This document shows positions 21,981 through 36,900 of a stretch of 64,000 nt of DNA, piece by piece. Every line of letters begins with the position of its first letter. The stretch's first letter is position 1. The notes below the pieces were generated by a model that did no database searches, had not been told where the DNA came from, and saw nothing but the letters and a program-made list of their open reading frames with translations. The position numbers and the translations under genes were made by a program. Origin of the DNA: Sarcocystis neurona (lineage: Eukaryota; Apicomplexa; Conoidasida; Eucoccidiorida; Sarcocystidae); assembly GCA_000727475.1 (NCBI GenBank), contig KL647288.1:5268320-5332319 (forward strand). The letters run 5' to 3'.

Positions 21981-24900
21981 CTGCAGCAGCACCCCACATC
22001 AAGGCAGGCAGCAACGGCACGCGGTAAGCACCGAAGACGCAAAAAAGTGGCCGTCGGCCACACACAAGAGAAGAAGTCAGTGTATACCGAGTTTAAAAAA
22101 AAAATGCCGACAACGCTGACCCCTTCGAGAAATAGAAGTTAACAGGGAGGGCAACTGGCCCAAGCGTAGCAGTGAGTCCGCGGAGATTGTGAAAATTGCG
22201 TTAAGAGAGGGACCGTTGTAGCAAGTTCTCCCACGACGCAGCAGGACATGGCAGGAGCGGTACCGCAGCAGTGGCATCGAGGCAGCACACACAACCGCAG
22301 CAGTGCCCGCAGCAGTAGCTACTAGCGCGGCGGTGGCAGTAGTCGACAGCCTTAGCAGGTGTACCGAAGCAAAAGCAACAGCACCAACAGCACGGACGAC
22401 GCAGCAGGGGAAATGGACTGGCAACAGCACCGACACGGCGAGGCTTACCTCGGTGAGAAGTGGGAGGTGGGGTCGAAGGAGAGGGAGCGTGTACGAATCC
22501 GACGCGAGCCGTACAAGGACGCTCACAGCTACCCGCACGTCGTCATCTGCAGCAGCTTCAACATCCCCGAAGGCGGCGGCAGCCGCGGCTGCGTCTCTGT
22601 GCAGCCGGCGATCTTCTCTTCGGCTGCCAATTCCCGGGTACGCCGTTGCAGTTCCTCTGCCGCCTACGCTACTGTGATGCTGCCGCCGCTTGGCGGTGCT
22701 GCTGCTACTGCTGCTGGCCGAGGGCGGTGCCGTCTGCACGCTTGAGGGCGTGCTGTTGGTGCTGTTGCTGCCAGCAGCTCCTGAGCTCCACCATCCCTGC
22801 TGTTGCTGTGCTGGCGATGCTGCTACCTCTCGCTGCTTCTGCAGTCCCCCCCAGCCGCTCTGGCGAGGCTCTGCGCTCCGCAGTCCCTGTTGCTGCTGAA
22901 GGTGCTGCGCAGTTGCTGCCGTATGGGCTGCCGTATGGGCTGTCGCATTCGTACACTGAGCAAGAGATACTCCTCTATATGCGTGCTGCTGTTGCAACTG
23001 CTGCTGATGCACGTGCTGCTGCTGCCGCGACTGCAGCTGCTGGTGCTGGTGCAGCAGCAGCTGCTGCTGCTGAAACTGCTGCTGCTGCTGCTGAAGTGGC
23101 TGCGCGCGCGGTACCTGCTCTCCGGTACTGCTGTTGCCGGTCACGCACGCAGCGGCGGTCCCATGCGGAGACTGCACACTGCTGCTGTTGCTGCTCTTGT
23201 CAGAGTGATGCAGAGTTCCTGCTGTCATATCGGCAGCGGCCCCGCCAGCAACAGGGGAAAGCGACTTAGCGGCACGCACGACTTGGTTATGCTGCTGCTC
23301 AGGAGGGGACGAAGCAGGCTGCTGCTGCGACAGTTGCTGTTGCTGCCACGCTTGCTGCTGACCTTGCTGCAGTGGCAGTGCGGGCTGCTGTGGCTGCTGC
23401 CACGTCTGTTGCTGTTGCATCTGCTGCTGCATCGCAGGCGGTTGCTGGTGCGCGGAGTATGTCTGCTGTCCGGTTGCCGGTGGGGGACCCGATTGCTGCT
23501 GCCAGGCTGACGGTTGCTGCTGCTGCTGTTGCTGCCACTGTTGCACCGACTGCTGCGAAGCGTAATACTGCTGCTGCAGCGTTTGCTGCTGCAGCGGCCC
23601 CCTCCACTGCTGCTGGTGCTGCGCGGCAGCGAGTCGCTGCTGCTGCTGTAGAGGTGGAGGGCCTGCCCACTGCTGCTGGGTGCTTCCAGCGTGCTGCTGG
23701 TGCTGCACCCACTGCTGCTGCAGCAGCTGTTCCTGCTGCTGATGCAGCGGCCCACCACTAGCTGCTACAGACCGCCCAGCGTTCATCATCACCTGCGATG
23801 GCGACGGTGCTGTTGAGTGCTGCTGCAGCTGCCAAGCAGCAGCACAGTAAAACGGCTGCGACTGCTGACCCCACATCTGTTGGTGTTGCCCCTGTGGCGG
23901 CTGGTTGCCGCTCCACTGCTGCCGGTGATGCTGCGGCCAGTTCAGCTGCTGCTGCGGCTGCCAGGTCTGCTGTTGCGATCCTCCCCCTGACTGGTACAGC
24001 TGTTGCTGCGATGAAGAGGTAGAGTTGCGCTGCTCCTGCAGCGACAATCGCTGCTCCTGTTGCTCCTGCTGCGTTGAGGCCACTGCCGCAGCAGTAGACG
24101 GATGGAGGTGCATGCCGTCCTGTCGCTGATGCGCTGGGGAAGCACCACCTACACCGCGATTCGGCGCCTCTTGCTGCTGCTGCAGCTGCCTCTGTGGGGA
24201 CCGCGCGGGACTAGAAGGCACCACCGGTGCTGCTGCTGCATGTTCCTCCTGCTGCTCAAAGCAAGGCAGCGGAGCAGCAGGCTCTTCTATGTCACTCGAA
24301 TAACTCTTCGGTCCACGCCCTGGCGTACCCACTATCTGCTCCATCACTCCCCCTCCCGCTGCTATGCTCTCTGGCTCGGTACCTGCGGCTAGTTGTTTAC
24401 GTGCCCCTGCTACTGCTGCTGCAGCGCTCGTCGGGCATTCCTGATGGTCCCCTGATCCTCCTGACGCTGACGACAGAGCTCTGGCCGGAGTCGCACGAGC
24501 AGCAGCCTCTCCAGCAGCAACAGCAGCAAAGTTGGCCACCTGACGCTGCGCAGGATACAACTGATACGATCCCCCACTACCTCCCTCTAGTGTCATTGTC
24601 GCAGCCACCATGCTGCTGCTAGTGCTGCTCAGCCGGATGTTGCTGTTGGTCTCCGTCGGTTTCTCTTTCAGATGCCTGGCAAATCCATGCTGCGGCTGCT
24701 GCACCATCTGAGGTTGTTGCGGGTCCTGCGAGGAAAAGAACGGAGCACGTCGCTGACGGTGGTGAGGCTGCTCTTGCGGCTGTGGCACATGCTGTTGGTC
24801 GTACTGCTCATGCTGCTGCAGCTCAGTAACGTCAAGGTTGCAGGAGGCACCTGTCCTACTTGCGCTACGTTGGAAGCTGTGCCCGTCCTCCTCCGTCGCG

Positions 24901-27900
24901 ACGTTGCTGCTGAAGCCACTGGCTTCGCGGTTGCCAAGAAAAAACGCAATTTCTGCTCTCCCTTCTCTACCACTGATGCCGTTCATCACCGCGGACACTC
25001 TTTCCTGCCGCAGCGGCTGCAGCTGCTGTTGTTGCATGTCCCCCCGTGGTTGCTGCTGCAGGCGCTGGGCGCAGGAAAGAAGTCCGTTTGTTTCATCGTA
25101 GAGGGGACTCGCCGCTGGGAACCCCGGGGCAGCAGCAGTTTCTCTGGTCGCTGGCGAGTCTGTCTGCTGCGGCGGTTGTTGTTCTCCCTGCTGCTGCTCC
25201 TGCTGAAGCTCCTGAGGAAGCAAATGCTGCTGCGACTGTTGCTGCGGCTGCAGGTGCGGCGGCATTGAAGAGACAGCGTTCTGATGCAAATCGACAAGCG
25301 GCAACGGGGTGCGTCCTGCCGCGACGGCCTTCTCATCAGCAACGAACGCAGCTGCCTCCCCTTCTTTCTGGTTGCTGTTCCTCATGTTGCTGTTCTCCTG
25401 CTGCGGCTGATGCACCCGATGTGAAGCAACTCCAGCAACACCATCTCCTTTTTCTCTCGCTGCACCAACACCTGCTGATTCTTCGGATCTGAAGTCCTCG
25501 GTTTCGGCCACCATACCTGGGTTTTCTCCAAAGACCTCCCCGTTGTCGTTGCTGCTGCTGCTCGCGTTGCTACGCCCTCGCTCGTCACTGTCTCGGCGCT
25601 GCTGTTCTTGGTACATGCGCTTGCGACCTCCGGATGCGGCGGTCGGGCTCGCTTGATCCGATGCTGCTTTATCCGCCAAAAAAGAAACAGCAAACGCACT
25701 TTCAGCTGCGGTGTCTGCGCCTCCTTGTGGCGCCGCGGCAGCGGAAGACGAATCAGCAGCAGCACAGTCGCCGTTCGGCGCGCCACTGCACGGGGATGGA
25801 GAAGCAGTTGCAGCAGCAAGACAACGGATTCCAGGTGACCTCGCGGGCGGTGTGCGTGTGGGAGAGGCAGCAGCAGTAGCAACGGTAGGTGTCACAGCAG
25901 CAGCTGCTGCTCTGCTTGAAATGCCAGCAGCTGCAGCAGGAGGCCCGGCGGGTGTAGTCCCAGCAGCGGCACCGCCTGCAGCAGAACCAGCAGTGGGACC
26001 GCCGGCCGCAGCGGACGCCTGCCCCCCTGCTGCAGCAGCAGCACCGCCCCACCTGCACACATCCTGCGGCGGCTGCTGCACAGCTCCGATAAAGGCCGCA
26101 TACATCCACCCGCCTCTACTCTTCTCTCCCACAATCACTGTGCTCGCCTTGTCATTGGCGCCGCCTCCAGTCCCACCAACACCTACGGGAGGCTGCTGCT
26201 GCTGCTGCTTCGGTACTAAGTAGTGCGGGATGACTGCTGCGAAGGGGTTGCTGCAGAGGGGCGACAACAGGAGACGAGACGCCTCCGCCTCAAAGAACGC
26301 AGCATACGCAGCCAGCGGATCCGCCACCTCGCACTCGCTCTGCAAACGCACGGCTCGCGTCTGCAGTAGCAAAAACACATCAGCCTCAGCAGGACCATGC
26401 ACGAATTAACGCCTTGAACGGGCAGCCTCGACCAACGGCAGCAACAGTGCAGCGACGCACGCAGCAGCAGACTGCCGGCTACGGGAACAGACGCAGCAGC
26501 AGATACGCAGCAGCGGCACAACACCCAACTGCCGCAGAGCACGGCCAGCAGCAGCAGCAGCAACAGCCAACGCAACAACAGTCGCGCAACCGTGAAGCCA
26601 GACGCAGCGTCAGCAACACCGAGATCAACACAGAGACAATAGTAAGCAGAGCAGTGACCGCACCCGACTGGCTGCTCCCCAGCCCAAGACAGTAGCCAAA
26701 CTGCAAGAGGGCGGGCAGCAGCATGGCATGCAAAGGTACTCTCAGAAGGAGGCGGCTGGCAGCCTTCAGCGTTTGTGCCAGGAGACAGCGTCACGCCTGT
26801 CTCTCTCTCTGTAGTCAGATACGTTTACGGAGAGGCAGACACAACGTTGCCGACCAAAGCATCACGCCCCCACACAACGTTGAAAGCAGCACGGATGTTT
26901 TATCCTGAAAACGCCTTACCAAGCGGAATTTGAGAAAGCGCAGAAGGGGTCCCAGAAAAAGCAGTGCAGCCGCTTCCACAGCGCCAACCGACGGCCTCTC
27001 CCGTACAAGGTTGCTGCTGCTCCGCTTGCTCTGCGTGGTGCTGCTGCGGCTGGTGTTGACAGCACTTCTCTGTTGCTGCGTCTCGCGTCCCTCATGCGGC
27101 AGCAGCCCCTGCCCCGGCTGCTGGTCTTGTCGTTCCGTCTTTTCACCCCCCGCGTCCAGCTGCTGCTCCTGCGGGCCCTCGCGCTCACCAGCAGCAGCAG
27201 CAGACCCTGGCTGCGTCTCCTCTCCTCTGTCGGTGCGTTCTTCTCTGCCGCCTGACTCTCTCCCATTTCCTGCTGCTGCCGTCTTACTCGCTGCAGTGTT
27301 GACAGCTGCGCCGTCCGCTGGCCCGCCACCAGAGAGAAAGGTCCCTCTCGTCTGCTCAACATCACTGGCAGTAGTGTCGTCCCTGCGGCCGGTCCGACTG
27401 TCGTGGCGCCGCCCTCGACTGGTCTCCCGTCTCCTCGCCGCAGCGTGTGTTGGAGACGGCGTCTCCTCCTCTCCCCAGTCCGTCGCCGCATCACGTGTCT
27501 GACGCTGGTGGCGCGCAGCGATCGCCTCCAGCACCTCAACCAGCGCCGCGGCCGGTGCGTCAGCCGCCATGTACATTACAGAGAGAGAAGCTGCAGGCCA
27601 CCACACGCACACCAAGTCGACGACGCAGACGCACACGCCTGTTTTCAACACGTTTAAAAATCAGTTCATCCCTTCCTGGATGTGAAGACAGACACACGTA
27701 CGAGAGGGACGTGAGATTCAATGGCTACAAACAGTTTGCCTCATTATCCAGATCAAGCTCCCCTCCAGCGTGTCCCATACGTACATGCGTTCCAGGAGCA
27801 CAGACATATATATGTATGTGTATACACAAGTGTGTGTATACACAAGCAAGTAGTTACTGTTCGGGGTCACCTACTGAAGCCGTTCACACACTCCAGTATC

Positions 27901-30900
27901 TGCTCCTGCGTCATCCAGCTGCCCGCGGTCTGCCCATGTCCGCATGCACGTGTGCACATGACATATAAGTACGCATGTCCAAATACGAGATTTCTGCAGG
28001 AGAAATGAGTGCAGGTCCTGTACGGAACGAGCACGTCTTCGGAAGCGCACAGCTTCGACACAACCGCTGTCAATTCCCTTGTCTGTTATCAACTCAACAC
28101 AATTACATATCTGTATAGCTTTGCTCCGTATAGCAGTACTCTCGACACATATATACATATATATATATACATATATATAAGACATACACGTGTATACGTA
28201 TATAACGCAGACACACACATACAGATCCACACACACGTATATACGTATTTAACACATACACATATACGTGTACATATATACCTACATATGTACACACGCA
28301 TATACGCACAGATACAAACGCACCTAGATATATATATAGCATATAGACATATGCATATATACGTAAACACTCACATACACACATACATACATATATATAT
28401 ATATTACATATACATGCACACGTACACACAAATTCTCACATACGTAGGCGCACTGCCACGCAGATGTCCCGCAGCCATCTGCCGACGTACACGTGTCTAC
28501 ACGTCTGTATGTTCGGAGCGAGGAATCTAACTATGAACGGACGACTGAACCGTGTCCACGCACACATATCAAGGCAAGACTACACCTAGGGGCTTCACCA
28601 TCGCGTCTACGACGCCACCGAGAGTCGACGAGGCACCGAACCCAACCGTGTACGTGTATACGTGAGTATACTCATTATAGGCACAGAGGTTCACACATAG
28701 AAGGAGTACCTGGACGGAGGAGAGGTTGGTGACCAACCCACGTTCACTGACGATGACAGTCTGACTGCCTCACACGTCACCGTTAACACACCGGAGATGT
28801 CACATATATGTACATCTGCATGGGAACCTTATATATACGTATATGTCCAGTATACTACATACGGATGTGTACACATGAGTATTCAGACAGCATATATATA
28901 CACATTATAGATATGTACAAATATATATATATATATATATTCATATTTACACATCAACTTACTACACAATCGTGTATGCACAAATACGTGTATATGTATA
29001 TATGGTTATATGTATGAACATGTAGGAGGTAGAAAACGTAATTAGACGTGTACGTATATATATATGTGGACACACAACTGGTTCAGACGCAGTTAGTAGA
29101 GGCTGTGGATTACTATCTTCCTATATATACGCATTCCACAAGTTCGTGCGGAAGACAGTAAGTACGTATTGAGTACCTCGAACAAGAACGGGAGGGAGTT
29201 GCAGCGTGGCGAGGTGATCGAGCTGCAGCACCGCAGCAGCGATGGATAGGAAAACTTCGAGGTGTACGTACATCGCCTGCACCCCACACACAGACAGTGC
29301 AGAACAGTCGAGCACTTCCTGCGTTCCCTTCTGCAGCACCGGCAACACAAGGAGGCTTCCAAAATTGCTCTGAGCAGGGCGGCTTCGCTGTCAGCTGCAG
29401 GCAAGACATTTTGCACGTCGCACCCGACGCCTACACGCACAGGCGACGTCGCGTGTCACTCGCAGACGCCCAGCCCTCCGACCGGCTGCCGATTGTTCCC
29501 CTCTGTCCCCATCAGCACGCCACCAGCACAGCAGCAACTCTCCTGTCTCCTTCTCTTTCGCGAAAAATTTCTCTCTATGCCACCTGGCAAATAAGTCCTC
29601 CGAGTGTGTGCTCTTTACCCCCTCCCGCCTCTCTCCCCCACGGCGGGGAGCTGTAGTCTATATTATATGCATGCGCCATCTTTAACGGCGTATGTCACGA
29701 ACGCAGACACGTCCGAGCGTGCCCTGCGAGAAACACGCACGTGCGCACACTCTCTCTGTCTCCCTCGCTGCATGGACACAACCAGACGTACACACATACG
29801 TGTGTGCAGCGTCGTATCCGGTAACCACATGACCACACGTGTATACACATACACAGATGCATTCTCCTTGGTAAAAATAGATACTGACACTAAGACGTCA
29901 GCGAAGCACGGCTGACGGGTGCCTTCGAGATGCAACACGTAATGTCGACAGAACGCTTCTGGCGAGGACGGGAATCCGACAACCCCGGAGGCAGGAAACC
30001 CCTGCAGATACATGTGGACATTACACATATGCACATACATTAGATACAGCAGCACGCTGAGGAAGACAGACGAGCGCCTTTTGTATGTGCCCCGATGAAG
30101 GTATCGACGTGGACACAGATCTGTGTTCAGGTGGGGAAAAAAGATGCCTTTGTGCACGTCTACGCACACAGACGTTCGGGTACGGGAAGCCGCAGTGCTG
30201 CTCTTTCCCTCCCTCCGTTCCGTGAGTCTGTTTAACGTGGCGCATAAATTTACGTCCTCTGCATGCTGACACAGGGACAGGCTTTGGCGCAGTGCTCTGA
30301 CAAATGCTTCTGCGCGCGCACTCCTATATACGTGCGTTGCACACTCGCACACACAACACTGGAGGTGTCTGAGAGGGGAAAACACAAGCACGCCCCGCTA
30401 GCAATATATACACGTCTGCTCCGCCTAGAAAAGGCAAAGAGCTTGCACAAAATGAAGGTTGCGGCTTCTTCGCGTGGACACCACCTTCCTTCGTGCGCAT
30501 CGACGTATAAACGCGTATGAGTTCTGGTTCATTAAAGGAGCACAGGTCAGGTCTACGTCTGTACACACGTACATATCCAAATATATATATGTGTACGTAC
30601 ACGTGTGCGTGGATGTGCCATTGTACATACATATATGTGTATGAATGTGTACATGTGCATCTTCCTCACCGTCTGTTTGAAAAGCAACATCTGCGCCCCG
30701 AACTCGCAAACCGCCTGCAGCAGATGCAGACCTGCAAGGCGGAAGCAGCACCGGCAGCAGGACGCACAAACAGCAGCAGGACGCACCATCAGCAGCAGGC
30801 ACACACTTCCAGCAGCAGCCACACCGCAGTGCACACAGCCGCACGGAGCGAGCAGCGCCAGCACCCGCAGTGGCACGGGCAGCAAGCCGCCTTTGCAAAA

Positions 30901-33900
30901 AGGTCGCCTCTCCGCTGCGGCTAGTGGACAGTTCAGACTGACACACTGGTGTGCTAACACCGCTGACAGAGCGGCCGGACAGTACAAAAGCCAGCAAGTC
31001 GACGGCAGAAGAGAACCGCGCTGACGCCGTGCCCACAGCAGCAACCTGACGGCTACGTCTCCGCCTCGCGCGTGCTGGTCACGGCATTGCCAGCAGCCAC
31101 AGCAGCCCGTCAGTGCGCACCAGAAGAGAAGGAATCAGCCACCAGATGTAACTGAAACGAAGAGCTTCTGCGTGAAGAAAGAAGGGCGGGCTAGAAGACG
31201 GACTCCCAGAAAAAGCGTAAACATTTCGAAGAGACTACCGTTGCTTGCCCGCACCTAGTACTACGCAAGTGCCTACACGATATCTGGTGCGGTTTGGCCC
31301 AGACCCGGCATCATTCTGCAACGCGGTGCCTGGCGGGTATATATATATAAATATGTGTCTACACCGGTGACTACAGTGTTACTGAAGCTCACAGGGAAGA
31401 CACACGAAGAGAGATATATAAAAATATGTATGCATTGAGATACAGACGGAAACACAGATATATATATAAACATGTACGGACGCACCTGTTGCACACTGCA
31501 GGACGCGAGGGATGGTGGCGCCACTGATGTGCTGCAGGCCGGTGAAAAGACGAGCGACCGCACCGGCGAAGGCGGGGGCGAGCCAGGAAGTCTGCGGAGC
31601 ATTGAGAAAGCAGCCCTGGTGTTGCTGGGGCAGCCCAGCCTGCTCCTGCTGCTGGGAGGGAAAGCGCATACGACCGGATGCGCCGCAGAAAAGATGCGGC
31701 GAAGGCGGCCGCGGCAGCTGCATACCAAGCCCGACCACACAGCCAGAAAAAATCAGATCCATTACATACACAGCACACGCGTGTCCACTGTCTACAAGTA
31801 CATACGCCCAGCAGTTGCATCGAAGGTGTATATGCATGTACACATATATATACGTATACGTATACATATATATATATATACACGCATATATACATGGGTA
31901 TACATATGAAGCAATTGCGAATACTGAAAAAGACAGTTTTACAGTCCCTCACCGGGCTGTCGCGCCAGTACGTCTACAGACATTTGCGGCCATCCTTCTA
32001 CAGGTGTGTCGAACATCTGTCTCTCTACCCGTCTGCAGACAGAGGTGTGTGCTTACTATACAGCTGTCTGCGTGTACAAGCTAGTGGACGTGTCTTGGAT
32101 ACATACTTACATATAGATATACATGGCTAAATGTAAAGACGCATATACGTAAGTATGAGTCGATGCGAAGACGTGCCGTCAGCAGAAAGTACGGCCGTTC
32201 CGCCGAGAGCTGGGAACCCTCTGCAAACCTGCAGCAGCAGCCGTTCACGTAAGTCGATCCACAGCTGATTCTCTAATCAACGAAGATTGTGCATGGAGCC
32301 CGAGTGAGTAAACATGCCCCTGGTGTGGCTACGCCCGTCCGGGTGTGTATGCCGGGCTACCTACTGACACTTCCTGCATAACTTTCTTCTCACTTCTACG
32401 AATGCACATATTTACGTTATCTTCCCCCCAGCTTGCAGGTAGCTGAGGGTTCTCTGCTTAACAGTCGGCCCTCCTGCGTTGCTCCTGCAGGTGTCAGGTG
32501 GGGAGAGACGCGGTGGTGCTGCTGCTAAACGGCTGCTTGACCTGCTGAAGAAGGTGCTGCACGTACCAAGCAGACGAGGGCTGTGAACGCTTTGACGCAT
32601 GCAACCGCTGCCTCCATCAGAGGCGTGATACTCTGAGTCTCCCTCTCGATTGTCGCCAGCAGCCGCTTCTGCGTCTCGCCTGCTGCTGCCACAGCCCCCT
32701 CCAGTAGCCGGTGTTCCTGCTGCCGGCGAACTCTGCGTGCCACTACTTCTTCTGCATGTTTCCCCGAATCGCCGCCAGCCCCTCCTCCTGCAGCAGCGGC
32801 ACTTCTTCTAGAGGCAGACGCGGCTCGCCCAAGTGCAGCAGCCCCCCCCGCCGCAGCCGCGGCCGCAGTTGTCTCAGACGCACCGGGGGCCGCTGTCTCT
32901 CTCCCGCTGCTGCTGCCCTGCCTGTTCACGCTGTTGCTTCTGCTGCTACTGCCCTGTCTGTTGACGCTGCTGCCCCTGCTGTTGCTGTTCGGTTGCCTGT
33001 TGACACTGCCACTTCTCGTGCTGTTCGGCTGCTCTTCTGCACCAGCTGCACCGCTCCGCTTTCCGTCACTGGGGCTACCCACCCCGTCTTCACCACCAGC
33101 TGCCGTGCTCCCCTCCTCCCGCCTTGGTTCGGACGGCTTGTCCGACAGAGTCTCGCTGCTGCTCGTGCTCTTCTGACAGCTGCTGCTGTTCTGAGTACTG
33201 CTGCTGCTGCCTTGTTGACTGCTGCTGTTCGTGCCTCCTTGACTGCTGCTGTTGCTGCTGGGGCTGGCGCTGCTGCTGGTGGCGTGGGTGGTGTCCGAGG
33301 TTTCTCCGGAGCTGCTCCTCGTGGCACTCACCACCCGGGGCTCGGTGTGCTCAGCTTCTTGCGGCGAACAACTGTGCCGCTCCCGCGGCGCTTCCGCTGC
33401 TCCTGCTGGTGCAAGGCGATTTGCTGCTGCAGTTTTCGCCGCGGGCTCGGCAGCAGCTGCAGCTCCCTTCTCTCCGCCTGCGACTGACCGCACGGGTGCA
33501 GCCGGCAGCGCAGCAGCAGCATGAGCCCTGCCTACCAAAGGTGTAGCCAGCTGTTGTGTACGCGGGTTTGCTCCCACCTGCAAGAAACTTGCTGCTTCTG
33601 CTGCGGCAGCAGCAGCCACATAGAGCGGCTCCAGTGGCTCAGCGAGCTGACCGGGATCGATCAGTATGATGAGCTGCAGCGCCAGGAGCAGCTGCAGGGC
33701 TCCTCTGTGCGGGCTGTGGGGCAGCAGCAGGAGCGGGGAAGTTACCGTAAGAACAATATTTCTCACTTTCTCAAACCGCTGGAGCTGCTGCTGCCGACTC
33801 AGCTGCTGCGACGCCTCCTGGACAACCTGAAGAATCTCCCGCAGAGTGCCTGCATGCAGCGTCTTGTGCTTGTTTCTCCTGTCTTCTCGCCCGCTGCTGC

Positions 33901-36900
33901 TGCTTCCTCCTTGTGAGGCCAGCTGCGGAGAGAAACCCTTCCTGCTACTGCCTCTTCCTCTGTTCGCCAAACGGCCTGTCGTCCCACTCCTGCTGCTGCT
34001 GGTGCTGCCTCTCCCCGGAGACGCACCCCCCCACCCCTTCCTGCTGCTGCTGTTGGTGCAATTCCGATGCAGAAAGCAGCTGGGCGACGCCGCGACGTAA
34101 AAGGCATCTGCTGAAAAGTGCTGTCTGCTGCCGCCTGCGTTTCTTTGTCTCCCCTCCCGCTGCGGTCCCGCCCCCGGTTGCTGCAGCGTAAAGTCGTCGT
34201 CGTCTGCACCGAGCCACGCCAGCAGCAGCTTCTTCTTCGGCAGCAGCGACTCACTGCTGCAGCTCTTCCTAGTGACGGAGGACTTTTCATCAACCGCTGC
34301 TAGTGCAGCACCGGGGCTACTGCTTCCGCGGGTGCTGCCTCGATCCACGCTGCCTGTCTTTGCAGCCGCTGAGTTTTGTTCTGCTGCACGGCTGCTGTCG
34401 CTCCCCGCTGGACCTGTCGCCGCTCCTGCTGCTGCTGCTGCGGTTCCTTCCCAATCGCTGCGGAACGACGGGCAGTACTTAAAACATCGATCGCTGAGCA
34501 GTGCCGCCCGTGCGGCTGCAGTGTCCGCCACAATGGCAGCAGAGGCAGGCGCTGGTTTTGCTGCAGCAGGAGGTGCACGCGCGACAGCCCCGCCGCAGGT
34601 GCCGCGGAGAGCTGGCGTTTGATGAAACGACTCTGTCGAGCACGTCTCCTCAAACAGCTGCTTCACTGGCACGAAGCCGTGCTGCTGCTGCTGCTGTCCG
34701 ACCTCTGCGAAGACCTTCGCGGCTCCACCGAAGAGGAACGTCTCAACTGCTGACGGCTCGACAGCAGCAAGTCCTCGGTGGATTGCTCGCTCAGCCTGCA
34801 CACACGTAGCAGGACTCTTCTTGTTCACCACTGCTGCTGCACGTTGTTCAGTCGCCGCTGCCTCCGCGTCCTCTTCCTTCTCACTCTTCACTGCAAGCAG
34901 CGCAAGCGGTGACGCTGCTGCGCCCTCCTCTCGCAGCGAATCTCTCTCTGTTGCGGCTCCATCGCCAGACTCCACAGAAGTCATCCGCCGCAACGGCTGC
35001 CTGTCTTGCCAGTGCTCCTGCCTCTGCGTTAAGAACGTCTCATTGCCGTCATCGCCTGCCTGCGGAGGGGTCCGCATCTGCTGCTGCTGCGCCTCTAAGT
35101 CAGCCTGCATGCAAGCCTCCTCGCCTGAATCACCTGGACTGTGCTTCACACGGCATTCCACGTCTGTCGTCGCTCCTGCGAAAGGCGCAAAAGCCATTGC
35201 CGCTGCTGCGTCTACCGCTGCTGTCGCCCCTGCAACAGACGAGACAGAAGGAAGCGCTGCTGCCGCCTGCTGCTGCAGCCGCCGGAGCGCCAGAATGCGG
35301 CACGCCGTCGAGTACCCCGCTAGTTGCGGCAGGGCTTCTGTTGCTGCTACAGTCGCCCCTGCGGCAGCAGTGCTGCTGCTGCCGAATGAGCGGCGGCCTT
35401 CACGTTCTTCCTCAAGCAGCACCTGCTGCTCTTCTCCAATGAAGAGCGTCAACAACCTCAGCACATCTCCCGTCAAAGCAGCAGCAAGCACGGGACAGTC
35501 CTTCGGCACATGTCGATGATACAGGTCGGACTGCTGCGGCTGCGGCTTCCCCTGCTGCGGCGCTTCGTCCCCGCCAGACACCGCCTTCCTCTCCGAATGC
35601 TGCTGCTGCTGGGGCCGCTGCTCTTCGTGTCGCTCGGTTTTTTTCCGCTCCACCCTCGGCGAGGGGGGCGCAGACTGCTGCTGCTGCTCCGGCTGCGGTT
35701 CCTCCTCCGTTGTTGACTGCGCTTGCTGCAACTCCGAAGACGACGGTTGTCCCTTCCCACGTTGCTGCGAGGTCTCTGCCAGTTCCTGTCCCTGCTGCTC
35801 GTCTCTCTGCCCAGACTCGTGCTTCTGAGTGCTTCGGCCTACCTCCTCGGTTGCAGCGCCCTGCTCACGCAGCTGCTGCTGCTGCTCCTCTTCAAAATCC
35901 TTCTGCTGCTCCTGTTGCTCACCCTGCTGCTGCTTCTCCTTTTCTTGTCTCTTCTGTCTCTCCTGTTGCGGCTGCGCCTGCTTCCTCCCTTCACCTGCGG
36001 CTGCAGCACCAGGACGTCCGCGCGTCGCTTGTCGCCGAATTAACAGCTTTCTCTTCGTGCTTGCTGCAGCAGCAGCCACAGCTAGCGCGCTGCTGCTCTT
36101 GTTGCCTTCTGAGAAAACTGGTTCTTCTCCAGCGTCTCCGACCATATCGCAGCAGCCGTTGTAGAGCACCACTGCAGTCGCATGCGTTGCTGCGACAGCC
36201 AGCCGGCGCTCGGCACGCACGGCGGCGACACCGAAGCAATCAAGAGCAGAGAGCAACGCAGCAGCGGCAGCTTTGATAGTGCGTCCGCGACGCTCTGCCT
36301 CTATGCGTCGCTGCTGCTCTGCTGCTGCAGCTGCAGCTGCTGCGCTAGGAGAGGCAGCAGCAGCGGCGCTGCCGCCACTCCCTCCGCCTGCTGCAGAGAG
36401 CAACAGCGAAGCGCCGCCGACGCTGCCGCCACTGCCGCCAACGCCGCCGCCGGCCCCGTTACTACCGACACCACCAGCACCACCAGCGACACCGTAGGCT
36501 CCAGCAGCACCGGCAAGCTGCAGTACCCCTTCTCTGCTGTTGCTGCTGCTGCTGCTCACATCACAACTGCTCGAGGCCAAACGCCTGAACATCTTCCCCT
36601 GACGCGTGAACGCCACTTCCGCTTTCTGCATGCGTACACCCCGCAGCAGCACCAGCAGGACGCGCGCTGTCTGCACCGGATTGAGAAGTACTACATGCAG
36701 TTTCATTAGCAGCCGAACCGCTAGCGGCAGCAGCCCCAGAAGAGCCATCAGCAGCACCAGCGCGGCCACACTCGCTGCCCCAGCACACGATAACAGCAGC
36801 TCTCGCTGTCGTGTAGCGCAAAAGAAAAGCAATACGTCCTTACCGGGAGCAGCAGCATTAAGCGTATTAGACACATGCACGTGGACCACAAGAAGTACCA

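Noticed and set aside
22077..22448. Continuation of the poly-Gln frame to a stop at 22077
   Set aside because: A consensus GAG|GTAAGC donor precedes it, the translation turns Leu/Val-rich, and splicing to 21980 gives a charged, natural C-terminus in phase.
22460..23510. Cys/Leu-rich plus-strand ORFs up to 269 codons
   Set aside because: Antisense of the poly-Gln exon (CAG read as CTG gives Leu, Ala or Cys); not natural proteins.
36806..36843. GTAAGG...ACAG as a 38-base intron before the exon starting at 36805
   Set aside because: Too short for a usual spliceosomal intron. The GTAAGG is probably chance and the true donor is 37577.
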